Assembly: GCA_964036045.1 (NCBI GenBank)
Contig: OZ038383.1
Location: 117,390,431 to 117,454,430 of the forward strand
Direction of reading: 5' to 3'
Length of the DNA stretch: 64,000 nucleotides
From: Eutreptiella sp. 'Long Island Sound 2002'
Lineage: Eukaryota; Euglenozoa; Euglenophyceae; Eutreptiales; Eutreptiaceae
Shown here piece after piece: positions 20,871 through 33,319 of this stretch. Within the stretch, counting starts at the first letter, position 1. Every line of letters starts with the position of its first letter. A program made the position numbers and the translations under genes. The notes beneath the pieces are model-generated. The model had not been told where the DNA came from. It worked only from the letters and a program-made list of their open reading frames with translations, and searched no databases.

Positions 20871-23800
20871 ATTTTGGTGGATGATACCTATGGGTGTGAT
20901 GTACAATCACACAAAGTTTGAGCAAAAAACTCAACAGTTCGCAAGTGGCGGAGCTCAGTTTCAAAAACTGCAGTTCAGGGCCAAAAACAGCCATTTTTGG
21001 GCCAAAAAAAACCCTAAAACACATTCAAAACCGCCAAATGAAGGGAAATGGTGGGTACCCTCCACGTGCCGCTTGACTTCCCCGTGTCAACGAGCTCTTT
21101 GCCGCCCTCTAACTCCATGATATGTCCCGGAAACGGCCCAAAAAGGCCCCCAAAAGCTCCAAATGCCGACAGCCACAAACCAAGAATAGGCCATATCTTT
21201 GGCTACATGGCTCAAAATGCGATTCCGAGGGCACCTACTCCACCCGCAACCCCCCACTTTTGGTGGTTTCCACCCCTCAGAATGGCCCAAACGGACACCT
21301 AGACCCCAATACCTAGGCCCACTAGTCTGCAGCAAGCTGCAAGCTCAAGCCCAAACAGGTGGGTGCCCAAATGGGTCAACAGGGTCCATTCGGGGTAAAA
21401 AGATGACTTTTCTCAAAAATGATCCTAGACCATGTGTGACGCTAAAGCAAGTGTTTTTGGACCGTTTTGAGGTGCTGGTGGCCCATTTTGGTCCTGTGAA
21501 AATCCCAAAATGCCTTGAAAACGGGTTGTTTTGGGACAAAAATGGGTCAAAAATGGGTCAAAAACGCATTTTTCCAAACCTCATCCTAGACCATTTGGGG
21601 TGCACAAACGGGTGAAATGAGCGCATTTTGAAACCATTTGGGGGCATTTTGGCCCCTCAGAAGTCCAAAAAGCCTTGAAAGTGGGTCTTGTGGTGATGGG
21701 GTTGACTTGCAAGCTGATTTCAATTTGTCAAGGGCCATCAATGTGTGAATCATTCTTGATGTCCCTCACCTGTCATAGCTAATGTTCCCTCCCTCACGAG
21801 CTCGGTCCCAATATTCAGGCTTGATCAGGGTCACCGAGCTCGTGGAAACAGTCTTGGTTTTATAACCCTTTTTGATGCCTAGGGTGGACCGACCGGGTCT
21901 AGAAGCAGCAGCAGCAGCAAGCAAGAAAGCAAGCAAGCAGCAAGCAACAAGCTGCAGCACGCGCGAAATGGGAAAAAATCAAAACTCCGTCGTGGTGCTT
22001 CACATTTGGCTAAAATTTTGGTGGATGATAACTATGGTGTGAAGTACAATAACACAAAGTTTGAGCAAAAAACTCAACGGTGGCGGCCGGGAACGGGATG
22101 CGCAAGTGGCGGAGCTCGGTTTCAAAAACTGCAGTTCAGGGCCAAAAACAGCCATTTTTGGCCCAAAAAAAGCTCTAGAACACATTCAAAACCGCCAAAT
22201 GAAGGGAAACGGTGGGTACACTCCATGTGCCACTTGACTTCCCCGTGTCAACGAGCTCTTTCCGGCCCTCTAACTCCATGATATGTCCCGGAAACGGCCC
22301 AAAAAGGCCCCCAAAAGCTCCAAATGCCGACAGCCACAAACCAAGAATAGGCCATATCTTTAGCTACATGGCTCAAAATGCGATTCCGAGGGCACCTACT
22401 CCACCCGCAACCCCCCACTTTTTGTGGTTTCCACCCCTCAGAATGGCCCAAACGGACAACTAGACCCCAATACCTAGGCCCACTAGGCTGCAGCAAGCTA
22501 CAAGCTCAAGCCCTAACAGGTGGGTGCCCAAATGGGTCAACAGGGTCCATTCGGGGTAAAAAGATGACTTTTCTCAAAAATGATCCTAGACCATGTGTGA
22601 CGCTAAAACAAGCGCTTTTGGACCTTTGTGAGGTGGTGGTGGCCCATTTTGGTCCTGTGAAAATCCCAAAATGCCTTGAAAATGGGCTGTTTTGGGACAA
22701 AAAATGAGTCAAAAATGGGTCAAAAACGCATTTTTCCAAACCTCATCCAAGACCATTTGGGGTGCACAACCGGGTGAAATGAGCGCATTTTGAGACCATT
22801 TTGGGGCATTTTGGCCCCTCAGAAGTTCAAAAGGCCTTGAAAGTGGGCCTTGTGGGGATGGGCTTGACTTGCAAGCTGATTTCAATTTGTCAAGAGCAAT
22901 CAATGTGTGAATCATTCTTGCTGTCCCTCACCTGTCATAGCTAATGTTCCCTCCCCCACCAGCTCGGTCCCAATATCCAGTCTTGATTAGGGTCACCGAG
23001 CTCGTGGAACAAGTCTTGGTTTTATAACCCTTTTTAGTGTCTGGCGTGGACCTACCAGGTTTAGCAGCAAGCAAGAAAGCAAGCAAGCAGCAAGCAACAA
23101 GCAGCAGCACGCGCGAAATGGGAAAAAATCAGACCTCCGTCGTGGTGCTTCACATTTGGCTGAAATTTTGGTGGATGATACCTATGGGTGTGAAGTACGA
23201 TCACACAAAGTTTGAGCAAAAAACTCAACGGTGGCGGCCGATAACGGGATTCGCAAATGGCAGACCTCGGTTTCAGAAACTGCAGTTTAGGGCCAAAAAC
23301 AGCCATTTTTTGGGCCAAAAAAGCCCTAGAACACATTCAAAACCGCCAAATGAAGGGAAACGGTGGGTACACTCCACATGCCGCTTGACTTCCCCGTGTC
23401 AACGAGCTCTTTCCGGCCCTCTAACTCCATGATATGTGCCGGAAACGGCCCAAAAAGGCCCCCAAAAGCTCCAAATGCTGAGAGCCACAAACCAAGAATA
23501 GGCCATATCTTTGGCTACATGGCTCAAAATGCGATTCCGAGGGCACCTACTCCACCCGCAACCCCCCACTTTTGGTGGTTTCCACCCCTCAGAATGGCCC
23601 AAACGGACGCCTAGACCCCAATACCTAGGCCCACTAGTCTGCAGCAAGCAACAAGCTCAAGCCCAAACAGGTGGGTGCCCAAATGGGTCAACAGGGTCCA
23701 TTCGGGGTAAAACGATGACTTTTCTCAAAAATGATCCTAGACCATGTGCGACGCTAAGACAAGTGTTTTTGTACCTTTGTGAGGTGGTGGTGGCCTATTT

Positions 23801-25297
23801 AGGTCCTCCGAAAATCCCAAAATGCCTTGAAAATGGGCTGTTTTGGGACAAAAAATGGGTCAAAAATGGGTCAAAAACGCATTTTTCCAAACCTCATCCA
23901 AGACCATTTGGGGTGCACAACCGGGTGAAATGAGCGCATTTTGAGACCATTTTGGGGCATTTTGGCCCCTCAGAAGTTCAAAAGGCCTTGAAAGTGGGCC
24001 TTGTGGGGATGGGCTTGACTTGCAAGCTGATTTCAATTTGTCAAGAGCCATCAATGTGTGAATCATTCTTGCTGTCCCTCACCTGTCATAGCTAATGTTC
24101 CCTCCCCCACCAGCTCGGTCCCAATATCCAGTCTTGATTAGGGTCACCGAGCTCGTGGAACAAGTCTTGGTTTTATGACCTTTTTTAGTGTCTGGCGTGG
24201 ACCTACCAGGTTTAGCAGCAAGCAAGAAAGCAAGCAAGCAGCAAGCAACAAGCAGCAGCACGCGCGAAATGGGAAAAAATCAGACCTCCGTCGTGGTGCT
24301 TCACATTTGGCTGAAATTTTGGTGGATGATACCTATGGGTGTGAAGTACGATCACACAAAGTTTGAGCAAAAAACTCAACGGTGGCGGCCGATAACAGGA
24401 TTCGCAAATGGCAGACCTCGGTTTCAAAAACTGCAGTTTAGGGCCAAAAACAGCCATTTTTTGGGCCAAAAAAGCCCTAGAACACATTCAAAACCGCCAA
24501 ATGAAGGGAAACGGTGGGTACACTCCACATGCCGCTTGACTTCCCCGTGTCAACGAGCTCTTTCCGGCCCTCTAACTCCATGATATGTGCCGGAAACGGC
24601 CCAAAAAGGCCCCCAAAAGCTCCAAATGCCGAGAGCCACAAACCAAGAATAGGCCATATCTTTGGCTACATGGCTCAAAATGCGATTCCGAGGGCACCTA
24701 CTCCACCCGCAACCCCCCACTTTTTGTGGTTTCCACCCCTCAGAATGGCCCAAACGGACGCCTAGACCCCAATACCTAGGCCCACTAGGCTGCAGCAAGC
24801 AACAAGCTCAAGCTCAAACAGGTGGGTGCCCAAATGGGTCAACAGGGTCCATTCGGGGTAAAACGATGACTTTTCTCAAAAATGATCCTAGACCATGTGC
24901 GACGCTAAGACAAGTGTTTTTGTACCGTTTTGAGGTCGTGGTGGCCTATTTAGGTCCTCCGAAAATCCCAAAATGCCTTGAAAATGGGCTGTTTTGGGAC
25001 AAAAAATGGGTCAAAAATGGGTCAAAAACGCATTTTTCCGAAACCTCATCCTAGACCATTTGGGGTGCACAAACGGGTGAAATGAGCGCATTTTGAGCCC
25101 ATTTTGGGGCATTTTGGCCCCTTAGAAGTCTAAGGAGCCTTGAAAGTGGGCGTTCTGGGGACGGGGTTCACTTGCAAGCTGATTTCACTTTGTCAAGAGG
25201 CATCATTGTGTGAATCATTCTTGATGTCCCTCACGTGTCATAGCTGATGTTCCCTCCCCCACCAGCACGGTCCCAATATTCAGTCTTGATTAGGGTT
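20871..25297 (+). repeat. 1.15-kb repeat array, right part
   Basis: Anchors at 21127, 22288, 23439 and 24590 (spacings 1161, 1151, 1151). The last two units are especially alike, suggesting recent duplication. The final unit decays after 25090 and passes into the minisatellite at about 25300. Confidence 0.94.
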
Positions 25298-25756
25298 AGG
25301 CACGCACCTATTCATAATAGGGGCCGGAGCCCTCTGGGAATGGGCGCGTGCCCACGCGCCGTTTCCTAACAGGGGCTGGACCCCTCTAGGAATCAGCGCG
25401 TGCCCACACGCCAATTCCTAATAGGGGCCGCACCCCTGTGGGAATTGGCGCGTGCCCACGCGCCAATTCCTAACAGGGCCTAGACCCCTCTAGGAATCAG
25501 CGCGAGCCCACAAGCCAATTCCTAATAGGGGTTAGATCCCTCTGGGAATTGGCGCGTGCCCACGCGCCAATTCCTAATAGGGGCCGCATCCCTATGGGAA
25601 TTGGCGTTGCCCACGCGCCAATTCCTAACAGAGCCTAGACCCCTCTAGGAATCAGCGCGAGCCCACACGCCAATTCCTAACAGGGGCTAGACCCCTCCAG
25701 GAATCAGCGTGTGCCCATGCGCTGATTCCTAAGGGTGTCTACACCCCTCTATGAAT
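25298..25756. repeat. 52-bp minisatellite, right block
   Basis: Nine or so units like those at 1761-2030, with AGGGGC starts at about 25318, 25370 and 25422, and GGCGCGTGCCCACGCGCC inverted repeats in the best units. Confidence 0.9.
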
Positions 25757-26635
25757 CAATGGGGGGGGGGGCACGAAATTGATGGGGGGGGGGGGGCTAG
25801 GAAGTCGATTGCGGGGGGGGGGCTATGAAATTGATGGGGGGGGCTATGACATTGATAGGGCAGGGGGCTATGAAATTGAATGGGGGGGACCTATGAAATT
25901 GATGGGGGGGGCATGAATTGAGGGGGGGGGGTATGAAATTCATGGGGGGGGGATATGAAATAGATGGGGGGGTGGGCTATGAGATTGAGGGAGGGGGGCT
26001 ATGAAATTGCTACGGGGGTCTATGAAATGGATTTCGGGTGCCTATGCAATTGATGCATGGGAGGGGGCTATGAAATTTATGGGGGGGGGCTATGAAATGG
26101 ATGGGGGGTAGGGCTAGGAAATTGATGGGGGGGGGGCTGTGAAATTGATGGGGCAGGGGCTATGAAATGGATGGGGGGGGCTACTTAATTGATAGGGGGG
26201 CATATGAAATCGATCGGGGGGCTATGAAATCGATGGGGGGGGGGGCTATGAAAGTTATGGGGGAGGGGCTATGAAATGGATGGGGGGGGGGCTATGAAAT
26301 TGATGGGCGGGGCTATGAAATGGATGGGGGGTGGCTATGAAATGGATGGGGGGGGGCTATGAAATTGATAAGGGGGCATATGAAATTGATGGGGGGGCTA
26401 TGAAATTGATGGGGGGGGGCTATGAAATTGATTGGAGGGGGCTATGAAACTGATAGGGGGGCGTATGAAATTGATGGGGGGGGCTATGAAATTGATGGGG
26501 GGGGCATATGAAATCGTTTGGGGGGGGGGGCTATGAAATTGATTGGGGGGGGGCTATGAAATTGATAGGGGGGGCTATGAAATCAATGGGGGGGCTATGA
26601 AATTGATTGGGGGGGCTATGAAATTGATCAGGGGG
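25757..26635 (+). repeat. G-rich ~20-bp minisatellite
   Basis: About 40 or more degenerate copies of GGGGGGGCTATGAAATTGAT with variable G-run length (about 5-12). Four or more closely spaced G-runs recur throughout, so G-quadruplex formation on the plus strand is likely. Non-coding. Confidence 0.93.
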
Positions 26636-26905
26636 CTTCTAACCGGCTTCGGCCCTACGCGGACCTACGGAGTCACACCACAACACTGCACAGCATAGCA
26701 TGGCACACGTGCAAGTTGTGAGATGATCATTTTTATTGTTGTCCTTTTTTTTTGCATGAAAAGAAACACCTGTGAGACAAAGAAGAGAACACCCTCCCAC
26801 ACCGGTGACTGACCCCCCCCCCCCCGGGCGATGATGTAAAGAAAGGAGAGGCACCCCCCCCCCCGAACCTAAGCTAGAAGCAAGGGCACCCCAACAATGC
26901 CTATG
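26636..26905. other. Unique non-coding stretch
   Basis: Contains C-runs near 26813-26825 and 26851-26863; I see no gene. Confidence 0.5.
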
Positions 26906-26921
26906 CTATGTCAAAGTGTGT

Positions 26922-26999
<78 letters not shown>
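26906..26999. repeat. (TG)n microsatellite
   Basis: Nearly uninterrupted TG repeats with a few C substitutions. On the minus strand this is a (CA)n tract at the apparent 3' end of the adjacent SINE. Confidence 0.95.
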
Positions 27000-27000
<1 letters not shown>

Positions 27001-27494
27001 AGGACAGGTTGTACCATTTTTACCAGGTCTCCCGGTTGAGCCCGTATAGGCCACACTGGCGACCTCGGGTCGGGTCGCGTACCCCATCACAGTAGGCCCA
27101 CGTTGCAGGCCAGGGGTGTGAGTGCCTCCCTGTTTGACCCCTCCACCAGTGCGATATGCACTTGGGCCAGAACCTAGCTCGCTGCCCCAGGACTACCCTG
27201 GAAGTGGGGTGGTGGCTCCGTGGCTTCCGCCGGGCCAGCTCCACGGCATGAGTTCGACGAGCCCGTCATCGCCATGTTGCCCCGTGTGTTGTATGTGTAT
27301 TGGGGCTTCCACAGCTGGTGTTGCTCGTGGCAGCGAGGCGGCCTCCACGGCCTACTCATTTGGCGATTTCCCCAGAAAGGATGGCCTTGACGCACGGCTG
27401 CCGCCGCCTGCCTCCAGACATGCCCGCTTCGGGGATCGAACCCATGACCTTATGGTTGCGAGACCTACGCTTAGCCCGGTTGAGTGAGCCGGGG
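26906..27494 (-). mobile_element. tRNA-derived SINE with (CA)n tail
   Basis: On the minus strand, a D-arm/A-box-like GGCTCACTCAACCGGGC starts at 27490 and a consensus B box (GGGTTCGATCCC) lies at 27443-27432. A unique body follows, then (CA)n. The anticodon and T stems do not pair well, so this is a SINE head and not a tRNA gene. No clear target duplication was found. Confidence 0.6.
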
Positions 27495-28117
27495 ATCCTT
27501 GTGTGTGTGGGGGGACATATGCCTATAAATTTGCCAAATTTGTTGGTTTACTTTGCAATGGTATCTGATGGCCCTACAATGCTAGGGTTGAGGCCACAGA
27601 ACGAAAATCTACACCTCGAAGAGTGTAGTGAGTGGATGTAGTTTCCATGCTTCCTACACACAAACACACAACACCAAGCGGGGGGTGTTTTCCGAATCAT
27701 TTTCTATACTTCCTGGTTCAAGAAAGCACTCATGAGTCGGGGGGGCGGGTGGAAGGACTAGGAAAGGGCCACAGGGGGGGGGCATCTTCCATGGGGGGGG
27801 GGGGGTACCACACCACAAGGGGGGATGGGGGAGGCGGGTTTGTGGTTTGGGTAATGGCGGTCCATAAAAGTCTGATGTCTGATGTCTGATGGCCAACTTG
27901 GTCACTATACACAACCCTGAACCACTGCCTTCGCACACAATTGTAGCCTGGAGTCGACTGGGATTAGGATGTAGTCTATTTCAATGCGGGATAGGTGACC
28001 ATGTTGGTAATCTGTCCTAGCTGATGTGGGACATGGAGGAACGACTAGCAGCCCGTGTAAGCGAGGGTCGTGGCTAGTCTGCCGTGACGACGGACGGAAA
28101 GGCTGTAATTTGGCAAG
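27495..28117. other. Unique stretch with G-runs
   Basis: G-runs near 27770-27810; no convincing gene on either strand. Confidence 0.45.
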
Positions 28118-28570
28118 TTGGAATACCACCCCACCGTCCCCGGTGGCCCCCATTCCCAGCCGATTTGCACCGTGCGGGACTTGCAAACCTGTTGGAAGAA
28201 GTTGGTCACCCCCGTGAAATTAGATGACCCCGTTGCCACGGTGCTGCCCAAGGCCACTAGGATGTCATGGCCCTTCGCCTCATGGGTCAAGTACATCCTC
28301 TCGCGGCCGGGCTTTGTGCGGTCAATCGATCGCTCCTTCCCGTTGACATTCATCATCTGGGGAGATGCCTAACCCGCGGCCGGGGGCAATTGGATCCAAC
28401 TCACCATCTCTTTGGCGAATTTCGACCGCTTGGCCCGCTCCCCCGCGGGCCTTTGGGTGTTAAACATGGCCGTTAGCGATCACAAGGCCATGGACACCCT
28501 TGGGACGATGTGGAAGAGCAACTGGGAGGCCAACTCAACAAGACGGTACATCAACAAGACAAAAAGCCCA
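28118..28570 (+). pseudogene. Transposase-like relic
   Basis: One plus frame reads a protein-like stretch: TCWKKLVTPVKL, then FASWVKYILSRPGFV, FPLTFIIWGDA, a TAA at 28370-28372, then PAAGGNWIQLTISLANF, RSPAGLWVLNMA and SDHKAMDTLGTMWKSN. Composition is coding-like across the stop. The order aromatic-GD, G-G-x-W, SLAN, LW, DHK resembles DDE transposase cores of large eukaryotic DNA transposons, but this is an impression only. Further stops follow after about 28575. It is a decayed fragment. Confidence 0.4.
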
Positions 28571-29097
28571 ACAGGTCGCTCTTGAACCTCATCATGCACT
28601 ACGATGGCATTATGGCACTACATTGTATGATGCGTGCCATAAAAATCGTAGGGGCTCAAAGCCCTCCCAGAGTTCCTGAAGGACAACGACGTCAGCGCTC
28701 TTGCCTTTAGCCAACGCAATGATATCGGACGTCTTCTTCATTGTTCCTCCACAGTTTGTTGTCCTAAAGGTCAAGACCTGTGCTACACGCTCTAACTCTA
28801 GGGGAGGATGGAGATAGGAATTGGGTCTCTTCGCTCCTGCATGAGAGAGGTAATACGAAGGGCGGCTCCCACTTCTGTGACGGAAAGCAAGGGTTGCGGG
28901 CTGTGCACCTACGGTCCGGCATCACCAGGGCGTCCTCTAGCCGCGGATCCCCGGGGCGCACTATTAACCGGTTGGAGAGCGTTTTTGTGGGGAGGATCTT
29001 ACGGGAACACAAAAATCCTTTTGCGTGCTGCGCCCAAGAAAGGACGGGCTGAGTACCGCAGAGCCAATTAGGGGTTTCAAACATAGCTTGCACCGTC
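28571..29097 (+). other. Degraded continuation of the relic
   Basis: Broken plus frames such as LLNLIMHYDGIMALH near 28585 and AAPKKGRAEYRRAN near 29030 alternate between frames, with many stops. Probably decayed coding sequence of unknown function. Confidence 0.3.
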
Positions 29098-29412
29098 GTG
29101 GAACACCGGGGCTTTCAAAGCCGCATCCCGCCACGCTTAAGCAACGGAAACCTTACTCTTCCGGAATCCGAGCCGGTAGCTGTCGTCCCTCTGCTGGCTT
29201 GCAACATGTGTGGGACCATGCGTGCCAAATCTGAAGGGACTTGTCCTCAGTGCAGGTCTAGAAGCGGATTGCAACTCCAAGGATGGCATGGAGGACGCAT
29301 TCCCAAGACCGTTGTCCGCTCTGCATGCAGGCACTTGTACCCGACCCAAGAGGTGGTGTCACGGATGCCAGATGCACATCTGAGGTGCTCCACAATAGTA
29401 GTGCGTGACTAG
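29098..29412 (+). pseudogene. Zinc-ribbon-like coding fragment
   Basis: The frame contains LACNMCGTMRAKSEGTCPQC, two CxxC pairs spaced as in a small zinc ribbon, then LQLQGWHGGRIPKTVVRS. It sits just downstream of the transposase-like relic on the same strand and may be its zinc-binding end. It is short and not bounded by clear splice sites. Confidence 0.35.
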
Positions 29413-30358
29413 GCTGCAGTGCGCCAGTCCAAATTGCACACACTAAGGGCTCGCGCCGCCCTCCCGCCCATGATTACACCCTCCCTTCTCTGTGTTTGGT
29501 TGATTTTACATCCAGTGTGGTCCCACAGTGTTCAGCAGAACGCAAGTCACTCCGTGGTGAGCCTTCACAAGCTCTACTGGGCAGGACAGCAGGTCAAGGG
29601 TCGCCGCGCAAATCTGCTTGGAGCTGTGCCCTCAACAAGAGGCCTATGATGATAGCCAAAGGTAGTTCCGGGATGACCGACAAGCACGGCACCGAGTGGG
29701 GAAATCACAAGCCTCCGGGGCCTTTCCATCTCCTGGCGTCCCCAACACCTGCCGCTGACCCATCACTTGGCCTCCCGGCATGCTCGCCCCTGACAATTGT
29801 GCGTCATATTGAGGGATTAATCTCAAGGACGACCTACTGCTTGCCATGTACGACCCTCTATCTCTATTTCTAGGAGGGGATGGGTTGTGCTTTGGCGAGT
29901 AGGGACGCTGCCATTTGTGCTCACGATCTTCATGGAGCGAAGGAGGCATGTGAAGGGCCCTTGCTCCAAAATGGTTTGTCCCACGAGCGGTCCCACTTGT
30001 CGATCCCATTGCTAGCGGTCCCAGGCCTAGGAGTCCCAGCTCCGCTTGCCACTCTTGCCACCTTTGATACCCTTCGTGTTCCCGTCGTTCGGTGCCTGTT
30101 GCACTTCACCCATAGTCTAGAGGGTCCGAATGTTGAGGGTGGTGGGGGGGGTGGTCCGGGGGGGATTTGCATTGGCATCCAAGATCTCCGCCGTGCCGTG
30201 ATTGTTGAACCTACTCCTATGAGTGATTGCCAATTTGTCCTACCCTTCGCTGCCTCTTGAAGATCACTTCAAGGTACACGTAGCGTCAATTGATGTACAT
30301 ATCTGCCTTTGCCTCTCTAAGACTCTGCAGAAGACACGGCAGGTAAGTTGCAACCCAA
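29413..30358. other. Unassigned stretch
   Basis: Plus and minus open frames of about 60-125 codons overlap here without gene-like composition. A G-run lies near 30145-30152. No feature can be supported. Confidence 0.4.
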
Positions 30359-31930
30359 CTAGACCGACACAATATTGAGAAAAACAGGCCAGAGCACTGA
30401 TCCGAGCCCCACCAGTGAGACCTTGACCGGGCTGTGATCGCCCTCGCTGAGTCCGGCTTTCATGGTAAGATTGATGTCTGCATTGGGGCTAGAACCGCTC
30501 AGCAGTGAGTGCAGGTCTCTCAGCGCATCAAAGGCCCATGAGGGCTTGTGTCCTATGGCTGACACCAACTTTGCAAGGTCTACAAGCGTGTGCGGCTGCG
30601 CCGCTTGGTTGAAGACCGAGAGTACGGGAATAATGGCATCTACAAAGGTGGGCCAACTTTTGACTTTCTCCACATGGAATGTCTGCGGCACCTCTTCCGA
30701 AAGTGCAAGCAAGCCCACAGCAAATTGTCACAAGAAATCCGGCTAGCCAAGGCCCTTGTCGAGTGCCGAGTTCACGTTATGAAGGATCGTGAGAACTTTG
30801 GAAAAGTGTTTGGACTTCATTGCTGAGTTCGCTTCTGTCACACTTGCTGTTTGAAGGTACTTCATCCACCATGCTCGAAGAAGGACATTTTCAACGCTAC
30901 TAGGCCATGCATAGCTGCTAAGACAGGACGACAGTTGTATCCCGTCAATAATCTTTTTCATGATGAACGTCAGGCCGTGAGTGGACTTGTAGCCGGTCAA
31001 CGGCGTTTCCAGATGGCCCGTGGCGATCGACATTTTTTCCTTCGGAATATCCTTCACGGTGGCAACTACCTTTTTCAGCACCTCGGCCATACGTTTTGCC
31101 TCAGCCAGCGGAAGGTTATTGTGGGCAGCTATGTGGATTGAGGGTGAGGAGTCGGTTGGGCACTTGGGCTGTTCATGACTCTTGACGGCTACCACGCTGA
31201 CCATCGGGGCTTCAACTGTAGGGCAGTACACCGCCATGGAGACCCGTAGCTTCGGCTCAGACACAAAGGAACCCATTGGCAGGAGTTTGTCTGGGACTAC
31301 TGTGAGGAGCCACGGCAAATGTTTGCCATTTCGTTTGGCTATCCATCTGGCGACCACCAGGTAGAACCAAAGATTGCCCAGGAGGATTCTGCCTTTGTCG
31401 ACTTCCGCCACGTCACCGTTGAGGAGATCCACTATCATCTCTAGCTCGGACCCCAATTTGTTCTTGAGACCGTCTGCAACGTCTTTGGCAACCACCAGGT
31501 TTATAACGCCTGCCACCATCAGCCGAACGTCGGCTTCAGAGACGGTGGAGCCTATCTGTGCCATTTTGCTAAAACCACAAGCAAACACGCAAAAATGCTC
31601 TACAAGTACAGTGGCTCACTGCACACACGCATGCGCACACACACACCACCCGACGAGCAAAACCAAAGCTCAGGCACGGCTGAGCTAAGATTTGATGCAG
31701 ACATTCGGCATACGACGGCCACGAGTACTGCGATGTGGCGATCAAAAGGGGCACGTCCGTGTTGGAGGACGGCCTGCCGTGCAGCACAGAGCACATCGGG
31801 GTAACAAATTCATGTAGTTGTTGATTTTGACCCCTGAGATCTCTTGTTTCTTGTGTAGCACCACCGGAAGGAGCCCAGTTTCCCCTTCTTTGATGCGATT
31901 TACATGCAGGACATCTTCATCCATGCTCAT
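30359..31930 (-). pseudogene. Unrecognised gene-like region, possibly two exons, with two in-frame stops
   Basis: A minus frame from 31588 reads 281 helical, coding-like residues (MAQIGSTVSEADVRLMV onward, then LVVAKDVADGLKNKLG). It stops with TAG at 30745-30743 and TGA a few codons later, then continues in the same frame for about 120 good residues (VGLLALSEEVPQTFHVEKV) to 30359. A possible first exon is 31930-31806, starting MSMDEDVLHVNRIKEG. It joins in phase to 31568 through an intron with a weak GTTACC donor and a TTTTAG acceptor. No domain is recognised. Two stops within 15 codons suggest recent inactivation; a short missed intron seems unlikely because no GT-AG pair of plausible length spans them. 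Confidence 0.45.
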
Positions 31931-33165
31931 GGCTACAAAACGACTGAACGCGGAGAAGGGGCAGTCAGAGAGCCCAAAGGGCAGCCAAGAGTGTGGGGAC
32001 GCCAAAGGATGTACCAGCAAGCGAGCAATCGCCTGTCCTGTGTCTGTAAAGGCACGGTGATGGCTGTGAATTTTCTAGAGGGGCAAAACCCCAACCGGAC
32101 TTGTCCATAGATAGGAAAGTCAAGGTTACCGGCCAAATACGAAGATTTTTAAAGTACGAATATTTTGCGGGAAAAAATAATTAATGTTTAGCAAAATTTT
32201 TGTTTTTGCCACTAAAAAGCAAAAAAAATATTTTTTTGCGATTATTTTGTATTTGCGATCCAAAACCTATGTATTCCACCCATAAAATAAATCTATTTTT
32301 TGCGATTAATTTTTGTCCGACTACCATTTTGCGTTTGATATTGTGTCCTCAATGCTGCTGTTTGCTTCAAATCTTGCAGGGACCAAACTTATCAGCTGTC
32401 TTGCAGTTGTCTACCTGATGAAACATTGCTGCCGGCGGAAAGGGTCGGGGCATATGCGGGAAGCAACAAGGGTCCTTGCATCATATCTGTACGATTGTTC
32501 AAAACTAGTACCAACCCTACACTCTCCGTAGTATTTATTTAACCTGTTTTTTTTTGCGAAATCCTATGTCCCAAACGGCGGAATTATTCAAAAAACTTGT
32601 GCTTCTTGTTTTTTTTGCGCTCAGAAAAAAACACTCCGGAACTAAATATTTTGGCAAAATATTCATATTTGGCCGGTACGGCAAGAGACTTTTGTCTATT
32701 ATCCGCACACCCATCTCGCTCGGCCCTACCTTGCTCTAATTAGCGGTGAGTGTTCTTTCATCAATCCACGTCAATTGTCATGGAGCTGCACCTTGATACA
32801 CCAACGCTGAGGGCGTCATCTCGACAAACTAACTGATCCGGAGAGTCGCCACTCCGCACTGATCTCTCAAGCTTCTCAGCGCCGTCTAGAGCTTGCCTCC
32901 TGAGCTAGGCAAGTGATGGGCTGCAGCCCAAATCCCAGGTAGAGGGGCCCCAGACGATGCTTGATTGAGAGTGTTCAATTGAAACCTTGATCCGCGGTCG
33001 CTTATTTTAGAAAATGAAATTTCAGTGCATTATCAACGCGCTCATCACGCTTTTCGATACCTTGTTCGTATTTCCGGACCTATTGTTCTTTCCTCTGTCT
33101 AGGATCACTACCAACACCCATCGTTCATGCTCATGTTCTGCACCTCGTGCACATGCCAAAGAGGG
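31931..33165. other. Mostly AT-rich non-coding stretch
   Basis: Long A and T runs between 32150 and 32680 and nothing gene-like on either strand. Confidence 0.5.
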
Positions 33166-33319
33166 CTAGCCACCTGGGCAGCGAGAAGGGCGACGAGGGG
33201 AGGGGGGAGGAAGGGAGGCACTTGGTAAAGTAGTGGTGTGCCCGCCACTCATAGGCTGCACCTTTGGCTCTGGGGGTTGCCTAGAGTTGGTGGCGGGACT
33301 ACCCGGCCTGACTTGGACT

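Noticed and set aside
2691-25297. Dozens of 60-140-codon open frames in the 1.15-kb array
   Set aside because: They recur with the repeat period on both strands in several frames and vary with indels between units, so they are by-products of tandem repetition.
27432-27494. Functional tRNA gene on minus
   Set aside because: The B box is consensus but the anticodon stem has several mismatches and no matching acceptor stem was found.
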